The notes below the pieces were generated by a model. It saw nothing but the letters and a program-made list of their open reading frames with translations. It was not told the origin of the DNA and made no database searches. From the NCBI GenBank assembly GCA_023433505.1, contig JAEZCO010000052.1, positions 28,136-92,135 of the forward strand: DNA of 64,000 bases. Direction: 5' to 3'. Position numbers and translations under genes: made by a program. Below are positions 44,757 through 55,300 of this stretch, piece after piece; within the stretch, counting starts at the first letter, position 1; each line of letters begins with the position of its first letter. Source of the DNA: Bacillota bacterium. GTDB taxonomy: Bacteria > Bacillota > Clostridia > Acetivibrionales > DTU013.

Positions 44757-44814
44757 TGCAAATATCGTTTGCATAACTATAAATTTATTATAGCAGATTA
44801 TTTGTTTATGTCAA
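44757..44814 (-). promoter_or_regulatory. Dehydrogenase promoter with ROK-type operator
   Basis: TTGACA (44809-44814), a 16 bp spacer and TATAAT (44787-44792). Downstream of the -10, TGCAAATATCGTTTGCA (44757-44773) is a palindrome with TGCAAA/TTTGCA arms. It should act as a roadblock or operator when the regulator is bound. Confidence 0.82.
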
Positions 44815-44880
44815 CAAATCAGCAGCCAGAGAGATGCCATCGGTTGGGCATTATGCTCAAGGGTACAGAAATTAAGGCCT

Positions 44881-44909
44881 TTTCATTTCTATATGTTAGT
44901 AATATAATG
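44881..44909 (+). promoter_or_regulatory. Promoter of the ROK gene
   Basis: TTTTCA (44881-44886), a 17 bp spacer and TATAAT (44904-44909), facing the ROK gene 39 bp further on. Confidence 0.6.
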
Positions 44910-44947
44910 AGCTAAACAGGTAATTATCCTATTTAGAAGGAATGCAA

Positions 44948-46069
44948 ATGAAGAAAGCAACAACAGCGGAACTTAAAAGAATGAACCGGAGCAATATTTT
45001 TAAACTCATCTATACGGAGCAAAAAATCGCAAAGCAGGATATTGCCGCGAAGCTGCAATTGAGCCTTCCACCCGTCACCCAATGCTTAAATGAATTGCAG
45101 CAGCTGCAGCTGATAGAAAAAAACGGCCATTTCGAGTCATCCGGCGGCCGGAAGCCCCAAGTGATCAGTTGTATCCGTAAAAGCCGGATTGCCTTTGGCG
45201 TCGAAGTTCTGAAAAATCAATTACGGATTGTAGCCATCGATATCTACGGTTCTATCGTTAAGGAAAGCCAAATAAATATTGCCTTCCGGAATACTCCGGA
45301 ATACTACCGGCAATTAGGCGATTTTGTAAACACATTTGTCCTTTCTTTGCACGCTGCCAATAATCGCGTGCTTGGCATAGGCATTGCATTGCAAGGACTG
45401 GTTACGCCTGACGGGCAATCCGTTTCATACAGTACGATCTTGGAATGTACAGGAGTCCGCCTGGAATATTTCAATCAAAACATTCATTATCCCTGCCGGT
45501 TAATCCATGATGCGGAAGCCGCCGCTTACGCTGAGCTATGGTTTTCCGGAGATATCACCGACGCACTCTATCTTTCTTTGAGTAAAAACCTGGGCGGCGC
45601 TGTTGTAATTAATTCCGCTTTATATAAAGGGCAGGGAATCGGCAGCGGACTCGTTGAACATATGGTTTTAAAGCCTGGCGGGCGGCCATGCTATTGTGGG
45701 AAAAAGGGTTGCCTGGAAGCTTATTGCTCCGCAGATGCTTTGGTCGGAGAAAATCGTACTTTGGATGATTTTTTCACTTCCCTGCGGTCGGGAAAAACGG
45801 AAGAGACCGCCCGGTGGCATCAATATCTGGATGATTTGTCCACCGCCGTCAATAACATGCACATGCTGATCGATTGCGACGTTATCTTGGGAGGCCATAT
45901 TGCCCCCTACTTGAATGAAAGCGATTTTGACGAATTGCTTACGCTCGTACAGGAAAAATGTTCATTTCCCGAGCAGCGCCATTACATCCACGTCGGAAAG
46001 TGCACACATGCCGTAGTTGCAACCGGTGCAGCCCTTTTGTACGTGAAGGAATTTCTGGATTCTATTTGA
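44948..46069 (+). CDS. ROK-family transcriptional regulator
   Basis: A 373-residue protein. An N-terminal MarR-like winged helix (KQDIAAKLQLSLPPVTQCLN) is followed by a ROK domain with zinc motif CYCGKKGCLEAYCS. The usual phosphate-binding Asp-x-Gly-x-Thr is replaced by IDIYGS, so it is a sugar-responsive repressor rather than an active kinase. The ATG at 44948 lies 6 bases after AGAAGGA. Another ATG at 44942 directly abuts that site. It is divergent from the dehydrogenase and ends 32 bp from a convergent MFS gene. Confidence 0.87.
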   Translation: MKKATTAELKRMNRSNIFKLIYTEQKIAKQDIAAKLQLSLPPVTQCLNELQQLQLIEKNGHFESSGGRKPQVISCIRKSRIAFGVEVLKNQLRIVAIDIYGSIVKESQINIAFRNTPEYYRQLGDFVNTFVLSLHAANNRVLGIGIALQGLVTPDGQSVSYSTILECTGVRLEYFNQNIHYPCRLIHDAEAAAYAELWFSGDITDALYLSLSKNLGGAVVINSALYKGQGIGSGLVEHMVLKPGGRPCYCGKKGCLEAYCSADALVGENRTLDDFFTSLRSGKTEETARWHQYLDDLSTAVNNMHMLIDCDVILGGHIAPYLNESDFDELLTLVQEKCSFPEQRHYIHVGKCTHAVVATGAALLYVKEFLDSI

Positions 46070-46101
46070 AATATTGTCCCTTTCTCACGCTAGTTATTAC
46101 G

Positions 46102-48573
46102 CTAGTTCTGCCCAGCCTCCAAACTCTTTTTTCTATTTTTTCTATAGAATATCAGGAGTATCATTCCAGCCAGGGCAGAAATACCGGTAGCTAGATAAAC
46201 TTGCTTGAAACCTGCATTCAGCGTGTTTTGGAACACCGACTCAATCTTAGGCGCAAGTTTATCAATCTCTGCAAGGTAATTTTTATTTGCTTCCTCAAAA
46301 ACTGCCGGAACAGCCTTTTCCAAAGCTGTCATCTTGCTGATGGTATCATTCATATCAACTTTTGCTGCTTCTATTGAAGAAATTGCTTCCAACATCTCCT
46401 CCCGTTTAGTGATGGCTTCATTCATTTTAGCAAGCGTATCCTGCCGTTGTTTGGTTAGTATGGCAACTTGAGAAGTCAGGGCTTTCTTTGCGCTTTCAAG
46501 TGAGTCTATCTTAGCCTTCAGATCTGCGGGGGTTTTCACATCCTTAAGCTGCTCTATCACATTTGCAGGAATCTTTGCCTTTACATCCGGCGGAATCATA
46601 TCAAGGATTGACCGGCCTTCCACGCCGGCCGGCGCTGCTCCTGCAGGCTGTGTACCCGCTGTATTGCCTTGGTGCGCAGCCCCCTGGGGAACTTGACTCA
46701 TCATTTTTGTCATCTGGTCATACAGACCGTTAAGCTGTGCAATCGCCGTTTTCTGTGAGGCAACGGCCTCTTTCATCTCAGCTATACCTGTATCCATTCC
46801 GGCAACCGCCTTCTCCATTCCATTGATTCCATTTGTTACTCCATTGACAGCTTCTTTAAGGTCTGAAGCTCCTTTATCCATTTCGGGGATGCCGGATTGG
46901 ATACCCTCTCTGCCCTTTTGAACGCCCTTTTGAATATCGGCAATAACCGATGGCGTCTTTTCACTGAACATTCTTGAGGAAAGAATTTTAATTCTCTCGG
47001 TAATATTTGTTACATCAGCAGTCTTTAACAGTTCGACTAAATCCTCCGGAAGTCCGGAGTTGCCTTCCCCCTTCATATTGATTTCTATTTTTGTTGATGA
47101 AGCAAAATCAGGGAATTCCATTCCGGCAAGCTTAGCCTTCATTTTTTCATCGGACTTAAGCTTATTTATCTTCTCTGTGAGTTCCTGTGCATATGGCAAT
47201 GGCGGTGCAATAATTTCTTTTGGCAGAATTCCTATTTCTTTATCCTGCAAAGAGCTGCCCGCATGTGCAAGAAAGCCTATTAAAATTGCAGGCGCAATCG
47301 TTGTTCCGATAGACCTGATCAGGGAAAGTGCAGCCAGTGCGGAATTGGCCTCTTCTTTTTCTGTATTTTCAAGCATCATGTAATTCAACGGCGCTCCTAT
47401 AGTAAAACCCATTCCCAGTCCTAGAAGCAGCAGACTTATCACGACAGTTACCAATCCTGGATAGTTCGCTGTGACAAGTATCAAAAAGGCCGACCCTGAT
47501 AAGGAAATTGTAAAACCCAGAAGCAGCACACTTTTGGCACCGTATTTGTCAATAAGCTTACCGGAAAATGGAGCTCCTGCTCCGGCAAATAAGCCAAGTA
47601 TAATTACAAAATAACCTCCGCTTCCGGTAGAAATTTTCACAGCATTTTCAGAAAACTGTGGTATGAATATGGTTCCCATTAGCAAAATCCCTGTTATAAA
47701 ACTGATGATAAAGGTTACAACGATACGAGGATTTGTAAAATAGCCCAGATTCATAACGGGGTCTTCTGCTCTCTTTTCTGCCAGAATAAATAGTGGAAGT
47801 AAAACTATAAATAGAATGATATAAGGATAAACAGATACATTTCTTATGCTCCCGCTAAAGTTAAAGAAATCAATATTCTTAAGTCCATATAATAGTGATA
47901 ATATCATAGCCACAATAAGTAAAATTCCAAGACTGTCTATTTTGCTTACATTGCCTGTCTTATTATTTTTTAGAACCCTGAAACCGCTTATAACAATAAA
48001 TATTGTTATTGGAATATTTATATAAAAGATATACTGCCAGTTATTCTTGCCAAATATATCAAGTATTGCACTCCCTGCAGAGGAGCCGAATACATTGGCA
48101 ATACCATATACTCCTCCAACAAGGCCTAACGCCATTCCACGCTTTTCCGGAGGGAATGTGGTACCAAATTCCGCTGTGGCAATAGGCACTATGCCTCCAC
48201 CGCCGATAGCCTGCACAACACGGGCAACAAGCAGCATTGTAAAACTTTCAAAATGCTGTGAAAGACCGCAGAACAAGGACCCTGTTCCAAAAAGGAAAAT
48301 CGCAATGAGATAGACATATTTTCTTCCGAATTTGTCAGCCAGTTTCCCCATAATAGGTATACTTGCAGCATAAGCCAATGTGTAAATTGTTATCATCCAA
48401 ATGCCCGTTTTATCATCCACTTGAAGATTATTCTGAATAATCGTCCTTGCAGGAGTGACAATTCCTGTGTCAATAGCACCCATGAACAATCCTAAAAGGT
48501 AAACGGATGCTGTCAGCCAAAGTCTGCGGCTGCTGTTTGCCTTAGGGCTTATTATCTGCTTTTCTGTTGACAT
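46102..48573 (-). CDS. MFS (DHA2-type) transporter with a ~330-residue coiled-coil insertion
   Basis: An 823-residue membrane protein, against about 470 for normal DHA2 exporters. The first ~435 residues are an ordinary exporter core, with TGIVTPARTIIQNNLQVDDK in helix 1 and GGGGIVPIATAEFG in helix 4. A largely helical stretch then runs to about residue 790: repeated heptads such as EMDKGASDLKEAVNGV, a Pro/Ala/Gly hinge (AGTQPAGAAPAG) and more coiled coil. A last helix (ATGISALAGMILLIFY) follows. The insertion therefore lies between the last two helices, outside the cell. It may act as an adaptor across the wall, or as an MmpL/YhgE-like domain. It follows a TetR gene by 13 bp. Confidence 0.85.
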   Translation of the reverse strand: MSTEKQIISPKANSSRRLWLTASVYLLGLFMGAIDTGIVTPARTIIQNNLQVDDKTGIWMITIYTLAYAASIPIMGKLADKFGRKYVYLIAIFLFGTGSLFCGLSQHFESFTMLLVARVVQAIGGGGIVPIATAEFGTTFPPEKRGMALGLVGGVYGIANVFGSSAGSAILDIFGKNNWQYIFYINIPITIFIVISGFRVLKNNKTGNVSKIDSLGILLIVAMILSLLYGLKNIDFFNFSGSIRNVSVYPYIILFIVLLPLFILAEKRAEDPVMNLGYFTNPRIVVTFIISFITGILLMGTIFIPQFSENAVKISTGSGGYFVIILGLFAGAGAPFSGKLIDKYGAKSVLLLGFTISLSGSAFLILVTANYPGLVTVVISLLLLGLGMGFTIGAPLNYMMLENTEKEEANSALAALSLIRSIGTTIAPAILIGFLAHAGSSLQDKEIGILPKEIIAPPLPYAQELTEKINKLKSDEKMKAKLAGMEFPDFASSTKIEINMKGEGNSGLPEDLVELLKTADVTNITERIKILSSRMFSEKTPSVIADIQKGVQKGREGIQSGIPEMDKGASDLKEAVNGVTNGINGMEKAVAGMDTGIAEMKEAVASQKTAIAQLNGLYDQMTKMMSQVPQGAAHQGNTAGTQPAGAAPAGVEGRSILDMIPPDVKAKIPANVIEQLKDVKTPADLKAKIDSLESAKKALTSQVAILTKQRQDTLAKMNEAITKREEMLEAISSIEAAKVDMNDTISKMTALEKAVPAVFEEANKNYLAEIDKLAPKIESVFQNTLNAGFKQVYLATGISALAGMILLIFYRKNRKKSLEAGQN

Positions 48574-48586
48574 ATTCCCTACCACC

Positions 48587-49114
48587 TTAAATCTTAATAA
48601 AATCCATCATTTCATCAAAGGTTAAATACCTGGATTTAATATTGTTTAACATAGAAGACATAATAAAATATGATAATTTATCTATATCGGTATTGATATT
48701 TATATTCCCGCAAGCTTGTTCGGCGAGGATAATATCCTTTATTTTGTTATGCAATTCATCATAACGGTCACTCGGACATCCGGCTTGAGGGCCTTCGGCC
48801 ATTTCCCAAAATATCCTCATGTATTGGCTCACAAAGGTTTCCAGCGATATATATATCCTGTTCAGCTTTTCTCTGATTGGAAGCTTTTCTTCCTTCATTT
48901 GACCAGCCAAAGCAATAGTGTTTTCCCAATCACTTAAAAAAATATTATATACTAACCTTTCCTTACTCTCGAAATGGTTATAAAGGGTCCCAAGTCCCAG
49001 CCCACAGCTTTTTGCAAGCTTACGGATATTAAAATTGCCATAGCTTTCCTGAAGCAGCATTTCCTTTCCCTTCGCGAGGATAATTCCTCTAATATTTTCA
49101 ATTATTTTTGGCAC
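48587..49114 (-). CDS. TetR-family regulator of the long MFS transporter
   Basis: A 175-residue TetR repressor with HTH FNIRKLAKSCGLGLGTLYNH. The start is GTG at 49114, five bases after GGAGGA. The longer frame from 49189 would overlap the promoter. It is the first gene of a two-gene operon with the MFS transporter. The promoter at 49161-49189 and the 28 bp palindromic region at 49135-49162 lie directly upstream. Confidence 0.85.
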   Translation of the reverse strand: MPKIIENIRGIILAKGKEMLLQESYGNFNIRKLAKSCGLGLGTLYNHFESKERLVYNIFLSDWENTIALAGQMKEEKLPIREKLNRIYISLETFVSQYMRIFWEMAEGPQAGCPSDRYDELHNKIKDIILAEQACGNININTDIDKLSYFIMSSMLNNIKSRYLTFDEMMDFIKI

Positions 49115-49134
49115 TTTATTCCTCCATAATTTAT

Positions 49135-49189
49135 ATGAACTGCGTTCACGAACTATGTTCATAATATAGCGAATGATAAAATATGTCAA
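49135..49189 (-). promoter_or_regulatory. Promoter and operator of the tetR-MFS operon
   Basis: TTGACA (49184-49189), a 17 bp spacer and TATTAT (49161-49166). Past the -10 lies a 28 bp dyad (49135-49162) with outer arms ATGAAC/GTTCAT and inner arms GTTC/GAAC, suited to a TetR dimer pair. Confidence 0.82.
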
Positions 49190-49346
49190 TAGAATCAGCG
49201 AAAATTTAAATGTTTAAATACATTACGGTAGTTCTATTACACCATAAAGTTTTATTCATCAACAAAACAGATTTAAAGGCTACAAAAAGCTTTCACCATT
49301 AATATACTGTGAGTATTGATATCTTTTTTTTCTAAAAGGAGTTTTT

Positions 49347-52300
49347 ATGGCCTACATACTGCGATACAATACTACAACAAACGGTGCGGTCACTTTTACA
49401 GGCAATACCTTGGGGCTCAGCAAGCAAAGCAATGCCAACAATCCGGGAACGGAAGGGTCCATAGGTGCCTTTACTACAGTGAATACGGCACTGCGTGACA
49501 ATACATATCCTGAGGGAACCACCGCCGACTGGACGCTGAATTCCTCCGCGGCAATACTGGATATCCCCGCAGGCAGCACCATTCTCTATGCAGAACTCAT
49601 ATGGGCGGGAAGCTGGAACTATGGCGGAGAGAATGTAAGTGCGTTTCTCAATAACGCGGTAAATTTCACAACACCAAGCGGAACTTTCAGCATCTCACCC
49701 GACCCTGCAACAGCTGTGACAAACAGTGCGCCCGATCCTACCCACAATTATTATGTGCGGTCCCAGAATGTCACTGCCCAGGTGCTGGCAGCAGGAGGAG
49801 GAACCTACCGCACGGCGAGGGTGCCCGGCACCCAGGCCACCTCCGACAACAATAGCAACCATGCGGGCTGGACCCTTGCGGTGGCGTACCAGAATCCTTC
49901 CCTTCCCGGACGCAATATGAGTATCTTTGTAGGTGCCGAGGAATCCTATGTGGGCACAGTGGCCACCGTATCGGGATTTGCCACACCGCCCACCGGCACC
50001 TTGAACGGACGGCTCATGGTCAGTGCACAGGAGGGCGATTCCAACCTTGTGGGAGACCAGCTGCTTTTCGGCCCCACATCGGCTTCCCTGGCAGCGGTAT
50101 CGGGGCCCAACAATCCTGTGGGCAATTTCTTCTGCTCCCAGATCAACAACGATGCAGGCAATCTGGATATACGGGGAACCTTTGGCAGTCTGAACCACAC
50201 CCCCGGTACCAACCTGTCGGGAAGAAGACAGGGGTGGGACATCACCAATATCGATGTATCGGCCAGGCTGACAAACAACCAGACATCGGCAGCGGTCCGG
50301 GGGACCACCACGGGTGACTCCTATATGATCAACGGACTGGGGCTTCAGATCAATATAAACGCCGCCAATGTGACAGCCGCCAAAACTGCCGATAAAGCTT
50401 CTGCCATTGTGGGAGATGTGATAAATTATACCATCGCTATTTCCAATACCGGCACAGCCACGGCCAATAATGTGGTCATCACCGACATACCCTGCTCTGC
50501 ATCCCAGTATGTGACGGGAAGCTTCCGTGTCAACGGCTCGGTGGTGAGCGGTGCCAATCCGTCGGCCGGCGTTGCGCTGGGGAATATTGCGGCCGGGGGA
50601 TCATTGTCGGTCACCTTCAGCGTCCAGGTCACATCGGTGCCGGCCTCCCTGCAGTGTATCAACCAGGCCTCTTTCACCTACCAGTACCAAAGTGTTGCGG
50701 GAGGGCCTATCATCAGCGGCGTGGGAATCAGCTCGGCGGCCTCCACGGCCATCACCAACAGGCCTCCCACAGTTCCCGGCTATAATGTGTCGACACCTGA
50801 AAATACGGCAGTGAACGGGACGGTAGTAGGAACCGATCCTGACGGCCAGACCCTTACATACAGCCTTGCCACCGCGCCCATCAACGGAAGTGCGGTGGTC
50901 AACAGCAACGGTACCTGGACCTACACCCCAAACCTCAATTTCAACGGAAATGATACTTTTACAGTCCGCGTCAGCGATCCCACAGGCGGAACTGCCATTT
51001 CTACCATCAATATCGTTGTCACACCTGTCAATGACCCTCCCACCGTCCCCAATTACACTGCGACAACCCTTGAGGATACGCCTGTAAACGGAACGGTAGT
51101 AGCCAGCGATGTGGATGGAGATACTTTGACCTACAGCCTTCAGAATCCTCCCGCCCACGGAACGGCGGTGGTGAACGCCAACGGCAACTGGACCTATACC
51201 CCCGCCCTCAACTATAACGGTCCCGACTCCTTTACAGTCCTTGTCAGTGACGGGCACGGCGGAACGGCGGTTTCTACCCTATCCCTGACGGTCATTCCTG
51301 TAAACGACAGGCCTGTAGTGCCTGATTATACGCTGTCCACGCCCGAGGATACCATTTTGAACGGGCAGGTGATAGCTACCGATCCCGATGGAGATCCGCT
51401 AACTTACAGCACCTTTACTTCCCCTATAAACGGCACGCTTGTTGTAAATCCCAATGGTACATGGAGCTATACGCCCAATCCCAACTTTACGGGAACCGAT
51501 ACCTTCAGCGTGCTGGTAAGCGATCCTTCGGGAGCCACGGCAGTCTCCACCATCAATCTCACTGTTACGCCTGTCAATGATCCGCCCACCGTTCCCGACT
51601 ACAGCGTGACCACGCCTGAGGATACGCCCATAAGCGGCACCGTCAGGGGCAGTGATCCCGACGGAGACGTACTCATCTACAGCCTTCAGACCCAGGCCGT
51701 CAACGGAACGGCAGTGGTGAATAGCGACGGCACCTGGACCTATACGCCTGCGCTCAATTATAACGGTCCCGACGCCTTTACCGTCCTGGTCAGCGACGGC
51801 TTCGGAGGCACGGCGGTTTCCACCGTAAACATCACCGTAACCCCTGTAAGCGACCAGATTATCGTGCCCAACTACAATGTATCCACCCCGGAGGAAACAC
51901 CGGTAAGCAGCATCGTAATCGCCCAGAGCGTGGACGGGAACCCTCTGACCTACAGCCTTCAGAACCAGGCCTCCAACGGAACGGCGGTGGTGAATGCCGA
52001 CGGTACCTGGACCTACACGCCTGTTCTCAACTTCAATGGGCAGGATGCTTTTACGGTGGTGGTCACCGATACCGTCACGCTGAATTCCTCTCTTTCCCTC
52101 ATTACCGTCACCGTTCTGCCTGTCAATGATCCGCCCACCGTCCCCGACTACACTGTGGCGGTGCCCGAGGATACACCCCTGAACGGCACCGTGGTGGGGA
52201 GCGACATCGATGGGGACCCTCTGACCTACAGCCTGAATACACCGGCTACCAACGGGACCGCTGCGGTGAATGCCGACGGTACCTGGACCTATACCCCCGC

Positions 52301-55300
52301 CCTTAATTTTCAGGGCACTGACAGCTTTTCGGTTTTAGTCAGCGACGGCAACGGGGGTACGGCTGTCTCCAATATCATCGTCACCGTCACGCCTGTGAAT
52401 GATCCGCCTGTGGTGGGAAATTATACGGCGCAAACCACAGAGGATACGCCCACCAACGGAAGGGTGGCGGCAACCGACGTAGACGGAGATACGCTCACCT
52501 ATAGCCTTCTTGGTGCAGCCATAGGCGGAACGGCTGTCGTCAACGCCGACGGGACCTGGGTATACACCCCCGGTCAAAATTACAACGGGCTGGATACCTT
52601 CAGCGTGCTGGTAGACGATGGAAACGGAGGCACGGCAGTGTCCATCATAAGTGTTGCCATCGTGCCTGTCAACGACCCTCCCACCGTCCCCAACTACAAT
52701 GTTCAGACGCTGGAAGATGTTACTGTCAACGGAACAGTGGTGGGAAACGATGTGGATGGCGACACTCTCACCTATAGCCTTCTGACGCCCGCCATCAATG
52801 GGACGGCTGTTGTGAACAGCGACGGCACCTGGACCTATACACCCGGCCTCAATTATAACGGGAGCGACACTTTCAGCGTTCTGGTGAATGACGGCAACGG
52901 AGGTACGGCGGTATCCTCCATTGTGCTCACCATCCTTCCGGTCAATGACCCGCCCACCGTGCCCAATTACAGCACCCAGACCCCCGAAGATGTGCCTGTC
53001 AACGGAAAAGTGACCGGGTCTGATGTGGATAATATGCTGCTTGCTTACAGCCTCCTCACGCTTCCGGTATCAGGCACTGCGGTGGTGAATGCCGACGGAA
53101 GCTGGCTCTATACCCCCAACCCGAATTTTAACGGCACCGATGTCTTTACGGTGCTGGTGGAGGACGGAAGCGGAGGAACGGCTGTTTCCGCCATCAATAT
53201 CACGGTACTTTCGGTGAACGACCCGCCTGCCGTAGGAAATTACACGGCAACCACACCGGAGGATATTCCGGTAAACGGGCTGGTGGTGGGGCAGGATATC
53301 GACGGAGACATACTCACTTACAGCCTCAACACGCCCGCCTCCAATGGAACGGCTTTCGTCAATGCTGACGGGAGCTGGACCTATACGCCCCACGCCGACT
53401 TCAACGGAACCGATACCTTCACCGTGCTGGTGGACGACAGCCACGGAGGAACGGCTGTTTCTACCGTGAGGCTGGTCATCCTTCCGGTCAACGACCGCCC
53501 TGTGGTAACCGATTATGCCGTCGTCACCGCCGAGGATACACCTATATCCGGCCGGGTTTCAGCCTTTGATCCCGATGGGGATGTTCTGGCATATTCTTTA
53601 TCCGCATTGCCTGCAAACGGAACAGTTACCGTGAATGGAGACGGCGCCTGGACCTATATCCCCAACCCTGACTATAACGGTCCCGACTCCTTCAGTGTTT
53701 TTGTAGATGACGGAAACGGAGGAGCAGCCATTTCTACCGTCACAGTCACCGTACAGCCTGTGAATGACGCCATCATCGTTCCCAACTATACAGTGTCTCT
53801 TCCCGAAGACACTTCTGTTTCAGGGATCGTCACAGGAACAAACGTGGACGAAAATCCTCTTACATACAGCTTACTGGGACCTGCCGCAAACGGTACCGCG
53901 GCGGTAAACAGCAACGGAAGCTGGACGTATACGCCCAATGCCAATTTCAACGGCAGTGATGTGTTCACCGTGCAGGTCACCGATACCGTCACAGGGAATT
54001 TTTCCATTTCCCTGGTGCAGCTCTCTGTCAGCCCTGTGAATGACCCGCCTGCCACTCAGAATTATACGGTGGCCGGTGTGGAAGACTCTGCTATCGACGG
54101 CACTGTGGTGGCAAGCGATATTGATGGGGATGCCCTCACCTTCAGCCTGAATACAGCGCCTTCCCAGGGAACGGCTGTGGTAAATCCCGACGGGACCTGG
54201 ACCTATACCCCTAATCCTGATTTCCACGGCAATGATACCTTCAGCGTATTGGTGAATGACGGGCACGGAGGAACGGCCGTCTCCACCGTCCATGTGAATA
54301 TCCTGCCGGTGAATGATCCGCCTGTGGTGCCTGATTATACAGTCTCCACGCCGGAGGAGACGGCGGTCAGCGGGGTCATCGTGGCGGTCGATGTGGACGG
54401 GGATATCCTTGTCTACAGTTTGTTTACGGCGCCTACCGACGGGACTGTGGTGGTAAATCCCAACGGTACCTGGACGTTTACGCCTAATACCAACTTCAAC
54501 GGAGACGACAGGTTTACGGTGCTGGTGACAGATGGGCAGGGAGGAACAGCTTTGTCGGTGGTCACTGTGACGGTGGTTCCTGTAAACGACCCCCCCACAG
54601 CACCCGATTATGACGTATCCACGCCTGAGGATACGCCGCTTGTGGGAACGGTAGTGGGGACCGACATTGACGGGGACATTCTGACCTACAGCCTTCTCAG
54701 CCAGGCCATCAACGGAAGCACCGCGGTGAATGCCAACGGGACCTGGACCTATACCCCCAATTTGAATTTCAACGGGACCGATACCTTCAGCGTATTGGTG
54801 GATGACGGGAATGGGGGCACGGCGGTTTCCACCGTGAGGGTGACAGTGGTTCCGGTAAATGATGCCCCTGTTGTTTCCGACTATGCCGTCACCACTCCCG
54901 AAGATATCGCGGTGAACGGTGTGGTGGCAGCATCGGACGCGGATGGAAACAGCCTGGTTTACAGCCTGTATACTACGGCAAATAACGGGACCGTGACAGT
55001 CAATCCCGACGGAAGCTGGGTCTACCTCCCCAATGCAAACTTCAACGGCACCGATGATTTCAGTGTCCTGGTAAGTGATCTGAACGGGGGTACGGCGGTA
55101 TCCAATATTGTGATCACTGTTCTTCCTGTAAATGATGCGCCGGTAGTGCCCAACTATACGGCCTCCGGACCTGAGGATTCTCCCAACAGCGGGACCGTCG
55201 TAGGGACAGATGCCGATGGAGACCTCCTGACCTACAGCCTGCTCCTCACTCCCATCAACGGCACTGTGGCGGTGAATGGAGACGGCACCTGGACCTATGT

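Noticed and set aside
49190..49346. A sporulation-type promoter in front of the giant repeat gene.
   Set aside because: The region is AT-rich and CATTAATATA near 49297 vaguely resembles a mother-cell -10 box, but no matching -35 is convincing, so no promoter is called.
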